Origin: Pseudomonadota bacterium
Lineage (GTDB): Bacteria; Pseudomonadota; Alphaproteobacteria; Rhodospirillales; Magnetospirillaceae
Direction: 5' to 3'
DNA: 64,000 nt
NCBI GenBank assembly: GCA_021793155.1
Contig: JAJYTF010000002.1
Coordinates: forward strand, 188,392-252,391
The notes under the pieces are model-generated. The model had not been told where the DNA came from. It saw only the letters and a list, made by a program, of their open reading frames with translations, and searched no databases. Shown here in pieces: positions 33,716-40,874 of the stretch. Position numbers and translations under genes: made by a program. Numbering within the stretch: position 1 is the stretch's first letter; every line of letters starts with the position of its first letter.

Positions 33716-35122
33716 TCAATCATTTCCCGCAACTTCTTTCGCCCGATCGTCGCTACGGCGTTGCGCCGAGGCGTTGGCCCCGCCGCCCGCCGCGCCTTTT
33801 GCCACGCGGCCCATGACCACCGCCTGCGCCACCGTACCGCCGACACGGGTGGCGACGCCGGCCATACGCGCCACCGCGGTTCCCGCACCGGTGAAGTCGC
33901 CGCCCGAGGCGCCAGTGAATTCGTGGGCCATCCGGCTTGATTCGCGCAGCATGAAGATCAGGAGTACGCCGACGCCAATCAGCGTGTAGAACGAGGCAGT
34001 GGACAGATCGACCGCCACCTGGCCGGCCTCCAGGGCGTCGACCAGCGACTTCCAGTTGGACAGAGGCAGGCCGCCAGCCGTCGGAATGTTGCTGAAGGTA
34101 TAGGCCAGCAGCGCCTTGCCGATCCCTGCGACGACCGAGGCAAAGGCAAGCGTAAGGGCGGCCTGGACCAGATGCCAGACCGCCTTCTCGGCGATCCGTT
34201 GCGTCGGTCTGAACATTGCGGCGGCGATCGCCAGCGGCGAGACCACCGTAATGACCGAGACGCGCATCACCACGTCGATCAGCAGCAACGGATAAAGCAG
34301 GAAACCGAAGAAATAGACAATGATCAGGACGATGCCGGCGATTACATTGTTTGCGGTTTTCACCACGTAGCCGACGAAGCTGTCGGCGGTGTTGGACGTA
34401 TCGTTGGAACCGCCTGCTTGACCTGCAAGCATGTCGGTGGTGGATTTGATCGGATTGTAGTGCACATCTCCACTGAAGACTGCGATTCCGACCAATATTC
34501 CCTTGGCGAATTGGCTCTGGATTTTAGCCAGAGGGCAATCGATCTGATGCATCACAGATTTCGCCCCGGCAACACCGGCACCGTCGGAAGCCTGCCCGCA
34601 ATAACTGTTCAAGCCGGAACTTCCTTCGCTCTCCGGCGTTCCGCGATCAGCCTCGTAGGGGTCGCTGATCTCCATGATGCTGGCGGAAATACCCATCCCC
34701 GACGACATCAGCGGTATGAAAACATAATCCCAGAACGATTGGCTGCCCTGGAGGAAAGCCAGCACGACGGCGAAGCGGAAGAGCTTCTTCGCCCCCTCGT
34801 TCCACAGCGACCCCTCATTCCCATCGGGACCGAACGGCAGGAACAGGCGCCCGGCAAAAAACAGGATCCACAGGCCCATGAGCAGGCCGAGCAAGGTAGC
34901 GGTCTGCCCGGACAGTGCATTGAACGCCGTTTCGGCCACGCCCAAACCGATATCGGTGACCTCGTTCACGGTATCGCATGACCAACATCCGGTAACCAGG
35001 CGGGTTTTCCATTCGGCAACCTGACCGGCGCGGGCGGGTGAAGCCCACACCGCCAGCGCCAGAGCAGGAAAAGAGAACGCCGCGATCCGGACGAGGCGGT
35101 GGGCCGGCGGGCATCCACTCAT
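33716..35122 (-). CDS. VirB6/TrbL-like inner-membrane channel protein
   Basis: The 468-residue protein looks like a type IV secretion VirB6/TrbL subunit. A signal-like N-terminus (RIAAFSFPALALAVWASPARA) is followed by several transmembrane helices: TATLLGLLMGLWILFFAG, the FAVVLAFLQGS helix, VIAGIVLIIVYFFGFLLYPLLLIDVVMRVSVITVVSPLAIAAAMF, and a pair beginning FYTLIGVGVLLIFML. The conserved VRVSVITVVSPLAIAAAMF-type loop is typical of this family. The ATG at 35122 overlaps the stop of a small upstream gene (ATGA). The C-terminus is Ala/Gly-rich and soluble. No VirB4, VirB8-B11 or coupling protein is in the window, so transport function is uncertain. Confidence 0.75.
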   Translation of the reverse strand: MSGCPPAHRLVRIAAFSFPALALAVWASPARAGQVAEWKTRLVTGCWSCDTVNEVTDIGLGVAETAFNALSGQTATLLGLLMGLWILFFAGRLFLPFGPDGNEGSLWNEGAKKLFRFAVVLAFLQGSQSFWDYVFIPLMSSGMGISASIMEISDPYEADRGTPESEGSSGLNSYCGQASDGAGVAGAKSVMHQIDCPLAKIQSQFAKGILVGIAVFSGDVHYNPIKSTTDMLAGQAGGSNDTSNTADSFVGYVVKTANNVIAGIVLIIVYFFGFLLYPLLLIDVVMRVSVITVVSPLAIAAAMFRPTQRIAEKAVWHLVQAALTLAFASVVAGIGKALLAYTFSNIPTAGGLPLSNWKSLVDALEAGQVAVDLSTASFYTLIGVGVLLIFMLRESSRMAHEFTGASGGDFTGAGTAVARMAGVATRVGGTVAQAVVMGRVAKGAAGGGANASAQRRSDDRAKEVAGND

Positions 35123-35364
35123 CTTCGGGACCGCCAATGGCCGACAACGCCGACCCCCAACCCCAGGCCAACCAGCCCCCATTGGCACAGGCGCCAGGCC
35201 CATGAGTTGAACACCGCACCTTTCAGCCAAAAAGCGTCGCCGCCGATCAGGCCGAGGATGAGGGCCAAAGCCGCCAGCTTCGCCCTTCCGCCGCCCGGCA
35301 CCGGCGGCAGCAGATCATCGATCACGCCGCCGCCCCTCTCCTGCCTGTCCGCGCGGGGTGTCAT
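35119..35364 (-). CDS. Small membrane protein of the secretion-like cluster
   Basis: The 81-residue protein has a polar N-terminus (TPRADRQERGGGVIDDLLPPVPGGG) and two hydrophobic segments, AKLAALALILGLIGGDAFWL and WRLCQWGLVGLGLGVGVVGHW, ending in basic residues. It is probably a two-pass inner-membrane protein. Both ends overlap neighbouring genes by 4 bp, which supports real translation and a shared complex with the VirB6-like protein. No family is recognised; small VirB3/TrbD-like subunits are similar in size but not clearly in sequence. Confidence 0.6.
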   Translation of the reverse strand: MTPRADRQERGGGVIDDLLPPVPGGGRAKLAALALILGLIGGDAFWLKGAVFNSWAWRLCQWGLVGLGLGVGVVGHWRSRR

Positions 35365-35603
35365 TTGGCCAACAGCCGCTCGCAGTAGAGCCGCAACGAC
35401 TGCTGAGTGACCAGCAGGTCGCATTTCCCCCGCAGGACCGCGACCACCTCGAACTCGCCTTCCTCGGACAGTTCTCCGGTGTGGCGCAGCGCGGCCATAT
35501 GGGGATCTCCGACTGATGGGTCGTAGGGAACGACGGCAAGCGTCGTTTCGCCCGTATCGGCGTATCGGCCAATGATGGTGTAGCACTCGGGAACAGTGGT
35601 CAT
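35361..35603 (-). CDS. Small soluble protein of the secretion-like cluster
   Basis: The 80-residue acidic protein (TTVPECYTIIGRYADTGETTLAVVPYDPSVGD...) shows no membrane segment or signal peptide. It may be a small beta-rich domain. The stop overlaps the start of the next small gene (ATGA). I prefer the ATG at 35603; a start at 35621 is possible. It is the first gene of the unit that ends with the VirB6-like gene. I do not recognise a family. Confidence 0.55.
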   Translation of the reverse strand: MTTVPECYTIIGRYADTGETTLAVVPYDPSVGDPHMAALRHTGELSEEGEFEVVAVLRGKCDLLVTQQSLRLYCERLLAK

Positions 35604-35695
35604 TGGAGGCGCAGCTCGCAATCATTCCCGGCAGAGTAGCGCGACGCGGAGGATCGCACTAGACATAAATTTCTTTTCTGGATACATTTGTCTAC

Positions 35696-36436
35696 ATGGA
35701 TCGCCCGCCGCTGCAACATGCCCCTCCACCGCCGCGGCGGCGGCTTGCGCGGACTTCGCAGATGATCCTGCTGGCCATCGTCGCCGCCCTGCCACAGCAA
35801 GGGCAGGCGACGGCGATGGACCAAGCAGCGGATTGCCGGCCGTTCATCGCCCAGGCCGAACGGCATTTTCACCTGCCGCCCGGCTTGCTTGGCGCCATCG
35901 CCCTGACGGAAAGCGGCCAAGGCGGGGCGCCTTATCCCTGGGCGCTGAACATCGACGGTGAACCGCTGATCGCGCCCGACTTTGCCGCTGCCGCGGCCCT
36001 GCTGCGCCGGCCCGACGGCCACCCCCGACGCGACGTCGCCATCGGATGCATGCAGATCCATATGCAATTCCATCTGCAGAGCTTCACCGACCCGGAGTGG
36101 GCTCTGCAGCCAGGACACAATGTCTGGTACGCGGCCCAATTCCTCGACCAGTTATATCGGCGATACGGCGACTGGCTCTCTGCGACCGCCCACTACCATG
36201 CTTCGGCGCCTGCGGCACAGCGCCGATACCTTTGCCAGGTCGGAGCGCATCTGCGGGCCACCGGACCGGGCACCGGCATCGCCCTGGGCCTTGCCGGCTG
36301 CCCGGCGGGCGACCTCGCCCCGAGAGGTCCGGCATACCCGCGCCGCGCCCAGTCGCCCGAGGAAAGGCAACGATCAGCGATCATGGCTGCGCGGCAGGCC
36401 GGGGGGATCATCCTGTTGGGGGCAAAGAGCCGCTGA
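35696..36436 (+). CDS. VirB1-like lytic transglycosylase
   Basis: The 246-residue protein has an N-terminal signal or anchor (RTSQMILLAIVAALPQQGQATA, about residues 20-41) and a lysozyme-like SLT domain. The catalytic Glu is in LLGAIALTESGQGG, followed by PWALNIDGEP, DVAIGCMQIHMQFH and YAAQFLDQLYRRYGDWLSATAHYHA, the standard transglycosylase landmarks. Such enzymes open peptidoglycan for assembly of envelope machines. It is divergent from the small-protein/VirB6 unit, with a 92-bp promoter region between them, and its 3' end overlaps the convergent large membrane-protein gene by 29 bp. This supports a link to type IV secretion. Confidence 0.85.
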   Translation: MDRPPLQHAPPPPRRRLARTSQMILLAIVAALPQQGQATAMDQAADCRPFIAQAERHFHLPPGLLGAIALTESGQGGAPYPWALNIDGEPLIAPDFAAAAALLRRPDGHPRRDVAIGCMQIHMQFHLQSFTDPEWALQPGHNVWYAAQFLDQLYRRYGDWLSATAHYHASAPAAQRRYLCQVGAHLRATGPGTGIALGLAGCPAGDLAPRGPAYPRRAQSPEERQRSAIMAARQAGGIILLGAKSR

Positions 36437-38204
36437 TCTCCGCCAAACGCTGATTCAGGCCGGGAAGCGACCGGGCGATATCGTCGAGCCAGGCCAGTTC
36501 CACCCCCGTCCGATCCCGGTCGCGGCCAACCGCGGCGGCGAGCGCGGCTTCATCTTCGATCCCGCCGCCGGAGACGACCACGAGCCCCAGCAAGCGGCCC
36601 GTTTCCTTGCCCACGGACCGCATCAGGGCAAGCCGCTGCCAAAGCGCACGGCAGGGAGAGGCCAGGTCGGCCCGCCCGGAGCTCCGCCAAGCCCCCAGAT
36701 ATCCGCCGTCCAGCCGCCAATCGGCGCCGTCGAGGGAGCAAAGGCGAAGGACCACAGTCAGGTCCTTCCGTCGTCCCACCAGATCGGGGGCCGCCGCCGA
36801 GATCCTGGGCGCCGGATCGATCAGGATGCCGGTGACAAAGCCGTTCCCGGTCAGCAGGGCCTCGGCCTGCTCGGCTGCGGACAGGTGCATAGCCGGGCTC
36901 GGCGAAGCCGGTCCCGGCGGCCGGGCTTCGGCGTCCTCCTCGGCAGAGGCGGAGGCGGAGGCGGCGGCGCGGCGGAATTCTTCACGGAGGCGGTCGGTCA
37001 GGACGCGAACCCTGCCCGCTCGATCGGGAAACCGGTCGAGGCTCGCCCAATCCTGGTCGCTCATCGTCCGCATCGCCTCGGCAAGATGGTCGCGGGTCTG
37101 CCGGTGAACTGCCCCCCACCTGCGATCGAACCCCTCGGCATCGTTGTCGCGCCGTATCTCCTCAAGCATGGCGTGATTGCCGAGCAGGTCGCAAAGCCAA
37201 GCCGCCGACAGGGTGAGCCCCTCCGTCCCGATCGACCCAGGCTCGGGCGGATCGCCCTCCACCACGTCGTCGGCCTCGCCGCCGTCGCTGTTTTCCGGCG
37301 CATGGCCGGCGGCCTCGGCATCCCTGATCGCCAACAAGGATTCGACCGCCGATCTCTTCACCGGCGCCGTCGGCAGGATGCTCCGTAACGCCATCAGGTC
37401 GAGCAATTGCCGCCCGGCTTGGCCGAACTCGGCAAGAAGCGCCCAGCCTTTGGCCGACACGGCGTCGATTTCCTCGCGCAGAGCCTCGTCAAGCCATTGC
37501 GGCGGGGGCTCGATCCAGACGTCGAGCAGGACCAACGCCCGGCCGAGCGCCGCGGCATCGGCCGCCGGCGCCGGAAGTGTCTCCTCATGCTCGGCGGAAT
37601 CAGCAGAATCAGCGGCTTCAACGGCATTACCGGACGACGCGACTGCGTCGGCCAATGGAGCTGCCGGCATGGCCTTGAGCATTGGCGGATCGGCACGGAC
37701 GGATATCTCCGACCGCAGCCGGGCAGTGTTTCGTCCGCCGTCCCTCCTCCGCTCCAGCCGTCGGCGCCAGCGTGCCAGTCTGCGCAACCCTTCCCGCACC
37801 TTGGGCATTGCGGTGCCGACGAGGTGCTGCACCCGGCAGGCCATCAACAATGGATCTGGATAGCGGACACCGGAAAGCCACCACGCCAGCCACCGCCTCG
37901 ACGCCGGCAGGCGCCGGATCGCCACCGCCGATCCGGCCAGCCAGAGGAAGGCCAGAAGAATGGCCAGGGCAGCGAAATCGAAGGGGATTACCCCGCCCGC
38001 AAGGAAGAACGAGAAGAGTCCGACCCAATTGGACGGCAGGAAGGCATCGAACCGAAACACCCACCGATAGATCGTCGCTCCGCATGCCGCAACAACGATC
38101 AGCCAGCCCAACGACAGCACCAGCCAGGAGAACAGGTAAAACAGCAGCCGTCCGGCCAGTCGATGAAGAGTCAGTTGGCTTGCTTTGCCGCACCAGGCGA
38201 TCAC
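36408..38204 (-). CDS. Large membrane-anchored protein of unknown function
   Basis: I recognise no family for this 598-residue protein. It starts with GTG overlapping the stop of the RNase J-like gene. Residues 10-110 hold two or three hydrophobic segments (LLFYLFSWLVLSLGWLIVVAACGATIY, then VGLFSFFLAGGVIPFDFAALAILLAFLWLAGSAVAI). The remaining 480 residues are soluble, with Ala/Glu/Asp-rich low-complexity stretches (about 170-215 and 415-450) and a more ordered C-terminal part (TVVLRLCSLDGADWRLDGGYLGAW to the end). The layout, an anchor plus large cytoplasmic domain, fits a structural or coupling role in the same machine as the VirB6-like protein. No Walker motif is visible. Confidence 0.6.
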   Translation of the reverse strand: MIAWCGKASQLTLHRLAGRLLFYLFSWLVLSLGWLIVVAACGATIYRWVFRFDAFLPSNWVGLFSFFLAGGVIPFDFAALAILLAFLWLAGSAVAIRRLPASRRWLAWWLSGVRYPDPLLMACRVQHLVGTAMPKVREGLRRLARWRRRLERRRDGGRNTARLRSEISVRADPPMLKAMPAAPLADAVASSGNAVEAADSADSAEHEETLPAPAADAAALGRALVLLDVWIEPPPQWLDEALREEIDAVSAKGWALLAEFGQAGRQLLDLMALRSILPTAPVKRSAVESLLAIRDAEAAGHAPENSDGGEADDVVEGDPPEPGSIGTEGLTLSAAWLCDLLGNHAMLEEIRRDNDAEGFDRRWGAVHRQTRDHLAEAMRTMSDQDWASLDRFPDRAGRVRVLTDRLREEFRRAAASASASAEEDAEARPPGPASPSPAMHLSAAEQAEALLTGNGFVTGILIDPAPRISAAAPDLVGRRKDLTVVLRLCSLDGADWRLDGGYLGAWRSSGRADLASPCRALWQRLALMRSVGKETGRLLGLVVVSGGGIEDEAALAAAVGRDRDRTGVELAWLDDIARSLPGLNQRLAEISGSLPPTG

Positions 38205-39844
38205 GCCTCGCGGGACCGCCGGGCCCGCGCTGCCGCACCGACGCCGGCCGCGCCTGCCCGGTTGGATCGGCTTGGCAGCGTCGGCACGTTCAGCGGGCGG
38301 ATATTGGAGGTCAGGACCTTCTTGCCGTCCGCATCCAGCTCATCATACAGATACAGTTCGGGCGCGGGCGCGCCGCCACGCCCCTCGCCCTTTCGCGCCC
38401 GGGGCAAGCTCTTGCGCAGGCCGGCCGCGGCGGCGCCGACGCGCCGGACCTCTTCATAGCCGACGATCTGAGCGGCCACATGGGTGACCCTGACGACGGC
38501 ACCGTTCCGCTCCATCGGTAACGCGGCAATGCCCAGTGAACGGGCGATCCGTGCGTTGGCCTCCAGTTGCTCGGGCTTGCCGTGAATGGGGGCGACGACC
38601 TGCCTTGGCCTGAGCAGGCTGTAAAGCAGCTTGGTGTCCTTTTCAATGGCATGTCCCGTTTGATGGATTGGACCGACCCCCATTTCCTCCGCACGCTCGG
38701 CGGTGATGACCTTGGCGCCCAACCTTTCCAGCTTTGCCACCATCGCCGCGTGGGCAGCCCTGACCGGAGGGATGGCGCGCTGCGGAATGATCACGGTGGT
38801 CTCCCCATCGACCAGAAGGCCGTTGGCGAAGCGGTCGGCGGCGCGCATCAAACCGGCAGTGGGCTGGGCGAACGCTCCGGTGGTCACTACCAGAGCCTTG
38901 CTGGCCGCCAACTCGGCAGCCTCGGCCGGCATCAGAACCCGGGTTCCGGCCACGGCATCGACATCGATGCCGCTGAGCCGCAAGGCGCGAACGTTGTCCT
39001 CCAGGCTGCGCCCGGTGACCACCAGCGCGCGGCCGTTTGCCTCGGCGGCCCGGCCTAGCGATACCAGCCGGTCGAGCTGGGTGCCGAGAAGCCCGGCGAT
39101 AATGGCCCGCCCCCTGTTCTGCGCCACCAGACGGGTCAGGTTCCGGCGAATCTCGGCTTCCGAGACCTTGTCCCCCGCCTCTCCCGCGGCCGTCGAGTCC
39201 GCGACGACCATATCCACCCCGACATTGCCGATGGCCCGCAGGCGCGCGGGGTCGGCACGATCGCCGAGCAGCAGCGTGTCGTCGAACTTGTAGTCCCCGG
39301 TGTGGAACAGGCTGGCTTCGGCGGTACGGATGGACAGGGCGGTGGCACCCGGCATGTGGTCCACGGGGACGAATTCCACATCCGCATTGGCAATCCTCAC
39401 CACGTCGCCCGCCTGCACCACATGGATCCGCGGGCGCCTGGCCTTTTCGATCCCGGCATTGACCAAAGACTTGTCGAGCACTTGGGCGGTGAATGCGGTG
39501 CAATAGACCGGCGGGATCGAGAACCCCATGTCGATGACGTGACGGATGGCGCCCAGGTGATCCTCGTGGGCATGGGTCAGGATCAGGGCTTCGGGCGCGG
39601 CCGGTGTCGCGCCGCCGTTTCGCGCGAGCAAGCCCTCAGGCGAGGGGAATTCACAGGCGTAGCCGTTCCGCTGGTTGCCCAGTTTGACCCCAAGGTCGAC
39701 GATGAAACGGCCGCCGACGGGCTTGCCGAGGCCGTCGGTCGTGACGATGTCGTAACGGTGGCAGTTCCCTCCAATGCCGTCGAAATTGTTTCCCATCCGG
39801 GACTGCCAATAGATCCCAGGCACGCGGTCATCAACCAGTTCCAT
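38201..39844 (-). CDS. Divergent RNase J-like beta-CASP metallo-nuclease
   Basis: The 547-residue protein has the MBL motif LTHAHEDHLGAIRHV, the later HTGDYKFDDT and ADST segments, a beta-CASP insertion with TGRSLEDNVRALRLSG, and the closing motif with His in VAPIHGKPEQLEANARIA. That order is characteristic of RNase J family 5'-exo/endonucleases. Compared with the usual alphaproteobacterial RNase J it has an altered N-terminus (IYWQSRMGNNFDGIGGNCHRYDI) and a basic, glycine-rich tail. It is therefore probably a paralogue tied to this cluster, not the housekeeping copy. Its stop overlaps the start of the large membrane protein. RNA processing is the likely activity. Confidence 0.82.
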   Translation of the reverse strand: MELVDDRVPGIYWQSRMGNNFDGIGGNCHRYDIVTTDGLGKPVGGRFIVDLGVKLGNQRNGYACEFPSPEGLLARNGGATPAAPEALILTHAHEDHLGAIRHVIDMGFSIPPVYCTAFTAQVLDKSLVNAGIEKARRPRIHVVQAGDVVRIANADVEFVPVDHMPGATALSIRTAEASLFHTGDYKFDDTLLLGDRADPARLRAIGNVGVDMVVADSTAAGEAGDKVSEAEIRRNLTRLVAQNRGRAIIAGLLGTQLDRLVSLGRAAEANGRALVVTGRSLEDNVRALRLSGIDVDAVAGTRVLMPAEAAELAASKALVVTTGAFAQPTAGLMRAADRFANGLLVDGETTVIIPQRAIPPVRAAHAAMVAKLERLGAKVITAERAEEMGVGPIHQTGHAIEKDTKLLYSLLRPRQVVAPIHGKPEQLEANARIARSLGIAALPMERNGAVVRVTHVAAQIVGYEEVRRVGAAAAGLRKSLPRARKGEGRGGAPAPELYLYDELDADGKKVLTSNIRPLNVPTLPSRSNRAGAAGVGAAARARRSREA

Positions 39845-39883
39845 GGGCGCCCCTTGCCGGCAGAACGTTTCGATCCGGCGGAC

Positions 39884-40114
39884 TTAGTCCGCCATGCCTT
39901 CGTAGGGGCTGCTGTCGTCGGGGCCGGCCGCGGCGGCGATCCAGGCGAAACTTACTGCCGAAACATCCCGCGCATCGGGCGTGGCCGCACCCTGGAAGTC
40001 GGGCAGGCTGAGGACCAGCCGGATCAGCTCGTCGTTGGAGATCGTCAGATAGTTCACCGTGGGATAGGTCTCGGCCAGGGCCTCGCCGATCTCCTGATAG
40101 TCTTCCCAGGTCAT
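39884..40114 (-). CDS. iscX: IscX-like iron-sulfur assembly accessory protein
   Basis: The 76-residue acidic protein follows the IscX/YfhJ pattern: a start TWEDYQEIGEALAETYP, then a mid-region ending LSLPDFQG, and SAVSFAWIAAAAG. In other proteobacteria IscX binds IscS and ferrous iron and modulates [Fe-S] assembly. It is usually at the end of the isc operon; here it stands alone, with no isc genes in the window. The ATG at 40114 gives the family length. The assignment rests on pattern similarity over about 60 residues. Confidence 0.7.
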   Translation of the reverse strand: MTWEDYQEIGEALAETYPTVNYLTISNDELIRLVLSLPDFQGAATPDARDVSAVSFAWIAAAAGPDDSSPYEGMAD

Positions 40115-40177
40115 TTCTCTGCTCCATCCCGGTTGCGGGCCGTGCCTTGCGGCAATGAGAGTTCGGAAACGCGTGCA

Positions 40178-40245
40178 GCTTCTCTCCGAACGTCCCGATA
40201 CGATGCCTGCGCCTCCGGCTGCGGTGGGCTCAAACGCTGCTCTGG
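40178..40245 (+). repeat. Dispersed intergenic repeat, copy 2
   Basis: This 68-bp stretch aligns with 14807-14873 (shared words GCGCCTCCGGC and GGCTCAAACGC). A hairpin-forming pair GTTCGGA (40161-40167) and TCCGAAC (40185-40191) overlaps its left end. The gap 40115-40486 holds this repeat and the palindromic element next to it, and no gene. Confidence 0.75.
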
Positions 40246-40365
40246 TGCAGCGCCCTGGCAAGCGGTCGCGCGTTAGTTGATAGCGCAAAACGGCGCGTCC
40301 GGGAACCTGAATTTTCCATTTCGGAAATTTTTTACTTCCCCATGTTGCCGAAGCTGGCGATTCCG

Positions 40366-40491
40366 CTCTAGTGGTGAAAATCCGACGGATGGTACCGCCA
40401 CCAGCCGTCGAATTTTCACCACAATTCAATTGGTTGGTGGGCCGCCTGATCCAGGCGCTTGGGGACCAAGCGTCTGGGGCGGACCACTAGA
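40366..40491. mobile_element. MITE-like palindromic element
   Basis: The 126-bp stretch has perfect 9-bp terminal inverted repeats, TCTAGTGGT (40366-40374) and ACCACTAGA (40483-40491). Inside are a hairpin with 18-bp arms, one mismatch (40370-40387 and 40404-40421), and a second hairpin with arms CCAGGCGCTTGG and CCAAGCGTCTGG (40451-40475 region). It has no coding capacity. Nested hairpins inside terminal repeats are typical of miniature inverted-repeat elements. The right end provides the stop codon of the tautomerase gene. Confidence 0.65.
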
Positions 40492-40831
40492 AGGTGGCTC
40501 CGTTCCATCCCCACATCGAACCCGCCGCGGCGGTAAACTCGATGTAGATCCGCGAAGGTTCGATGCCAAGCCGTTCCTGCAGGAAGGCCGACAAAGCCTT
40601 CGACAACTCGGCGCAGTCAGCCGACTTCAGCCCGATGCTCTTGAGCTCGACATAGGCCAGCGGGCCGTCGGTGCCGGCGAACAGCATGGTCTGGCCGGCG
40701 TGCAGATGCACCATCACATAGTCTTCCGGTTTGCCAAGAAGGGACGCAGCCAACTGCGACAGATCGGCAAGCACCACTTTTTCCCTCGCCTTCTCGACCA
40801 GGGCGTTGGTATCGATACGGATTACCGGCAT
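40487..40831 (-). CDS. Tautomerase/MIF-family protein (phenylpyruvate tautomerase-like)
   Basis: The 114-residue protein begins PVIRIDTNA after Met removal, leaving the N-terminal Pro that serves as catalytic base in tautomerases. The MIF-type core is present: KVVLADLSQLAASLLGKPEDYVMVHLHAGQTMLFAGTDGPLAYVELKSIG and EPSRIYIEFTAAAGSMWGWNGATF. The second half matches the usual MIF ending, which includes Trp and GWNG. The gene lies 43 bp downstream of the fused hydantoinase gene. Its TAG stop lies in the terminal repeat of the MITE-like element. Substrate is unknown. Confidence 0.85.
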   Translation of the reverse strand: MPVIRIDTNALVEKAREKVVLADLSQLAASLLGKPEDYVMVHLHAGQTMLFAGTDGPLAYVELKSIGLKSADCAELSKALSAFLQERLGIEPSRIYIEFTAAAGSMWGWNGATF

Positions 40832-40874
40832 CCCATCCTCCTTCCCACGGCAATTTGGCGGTCGCGCCGCCCGT

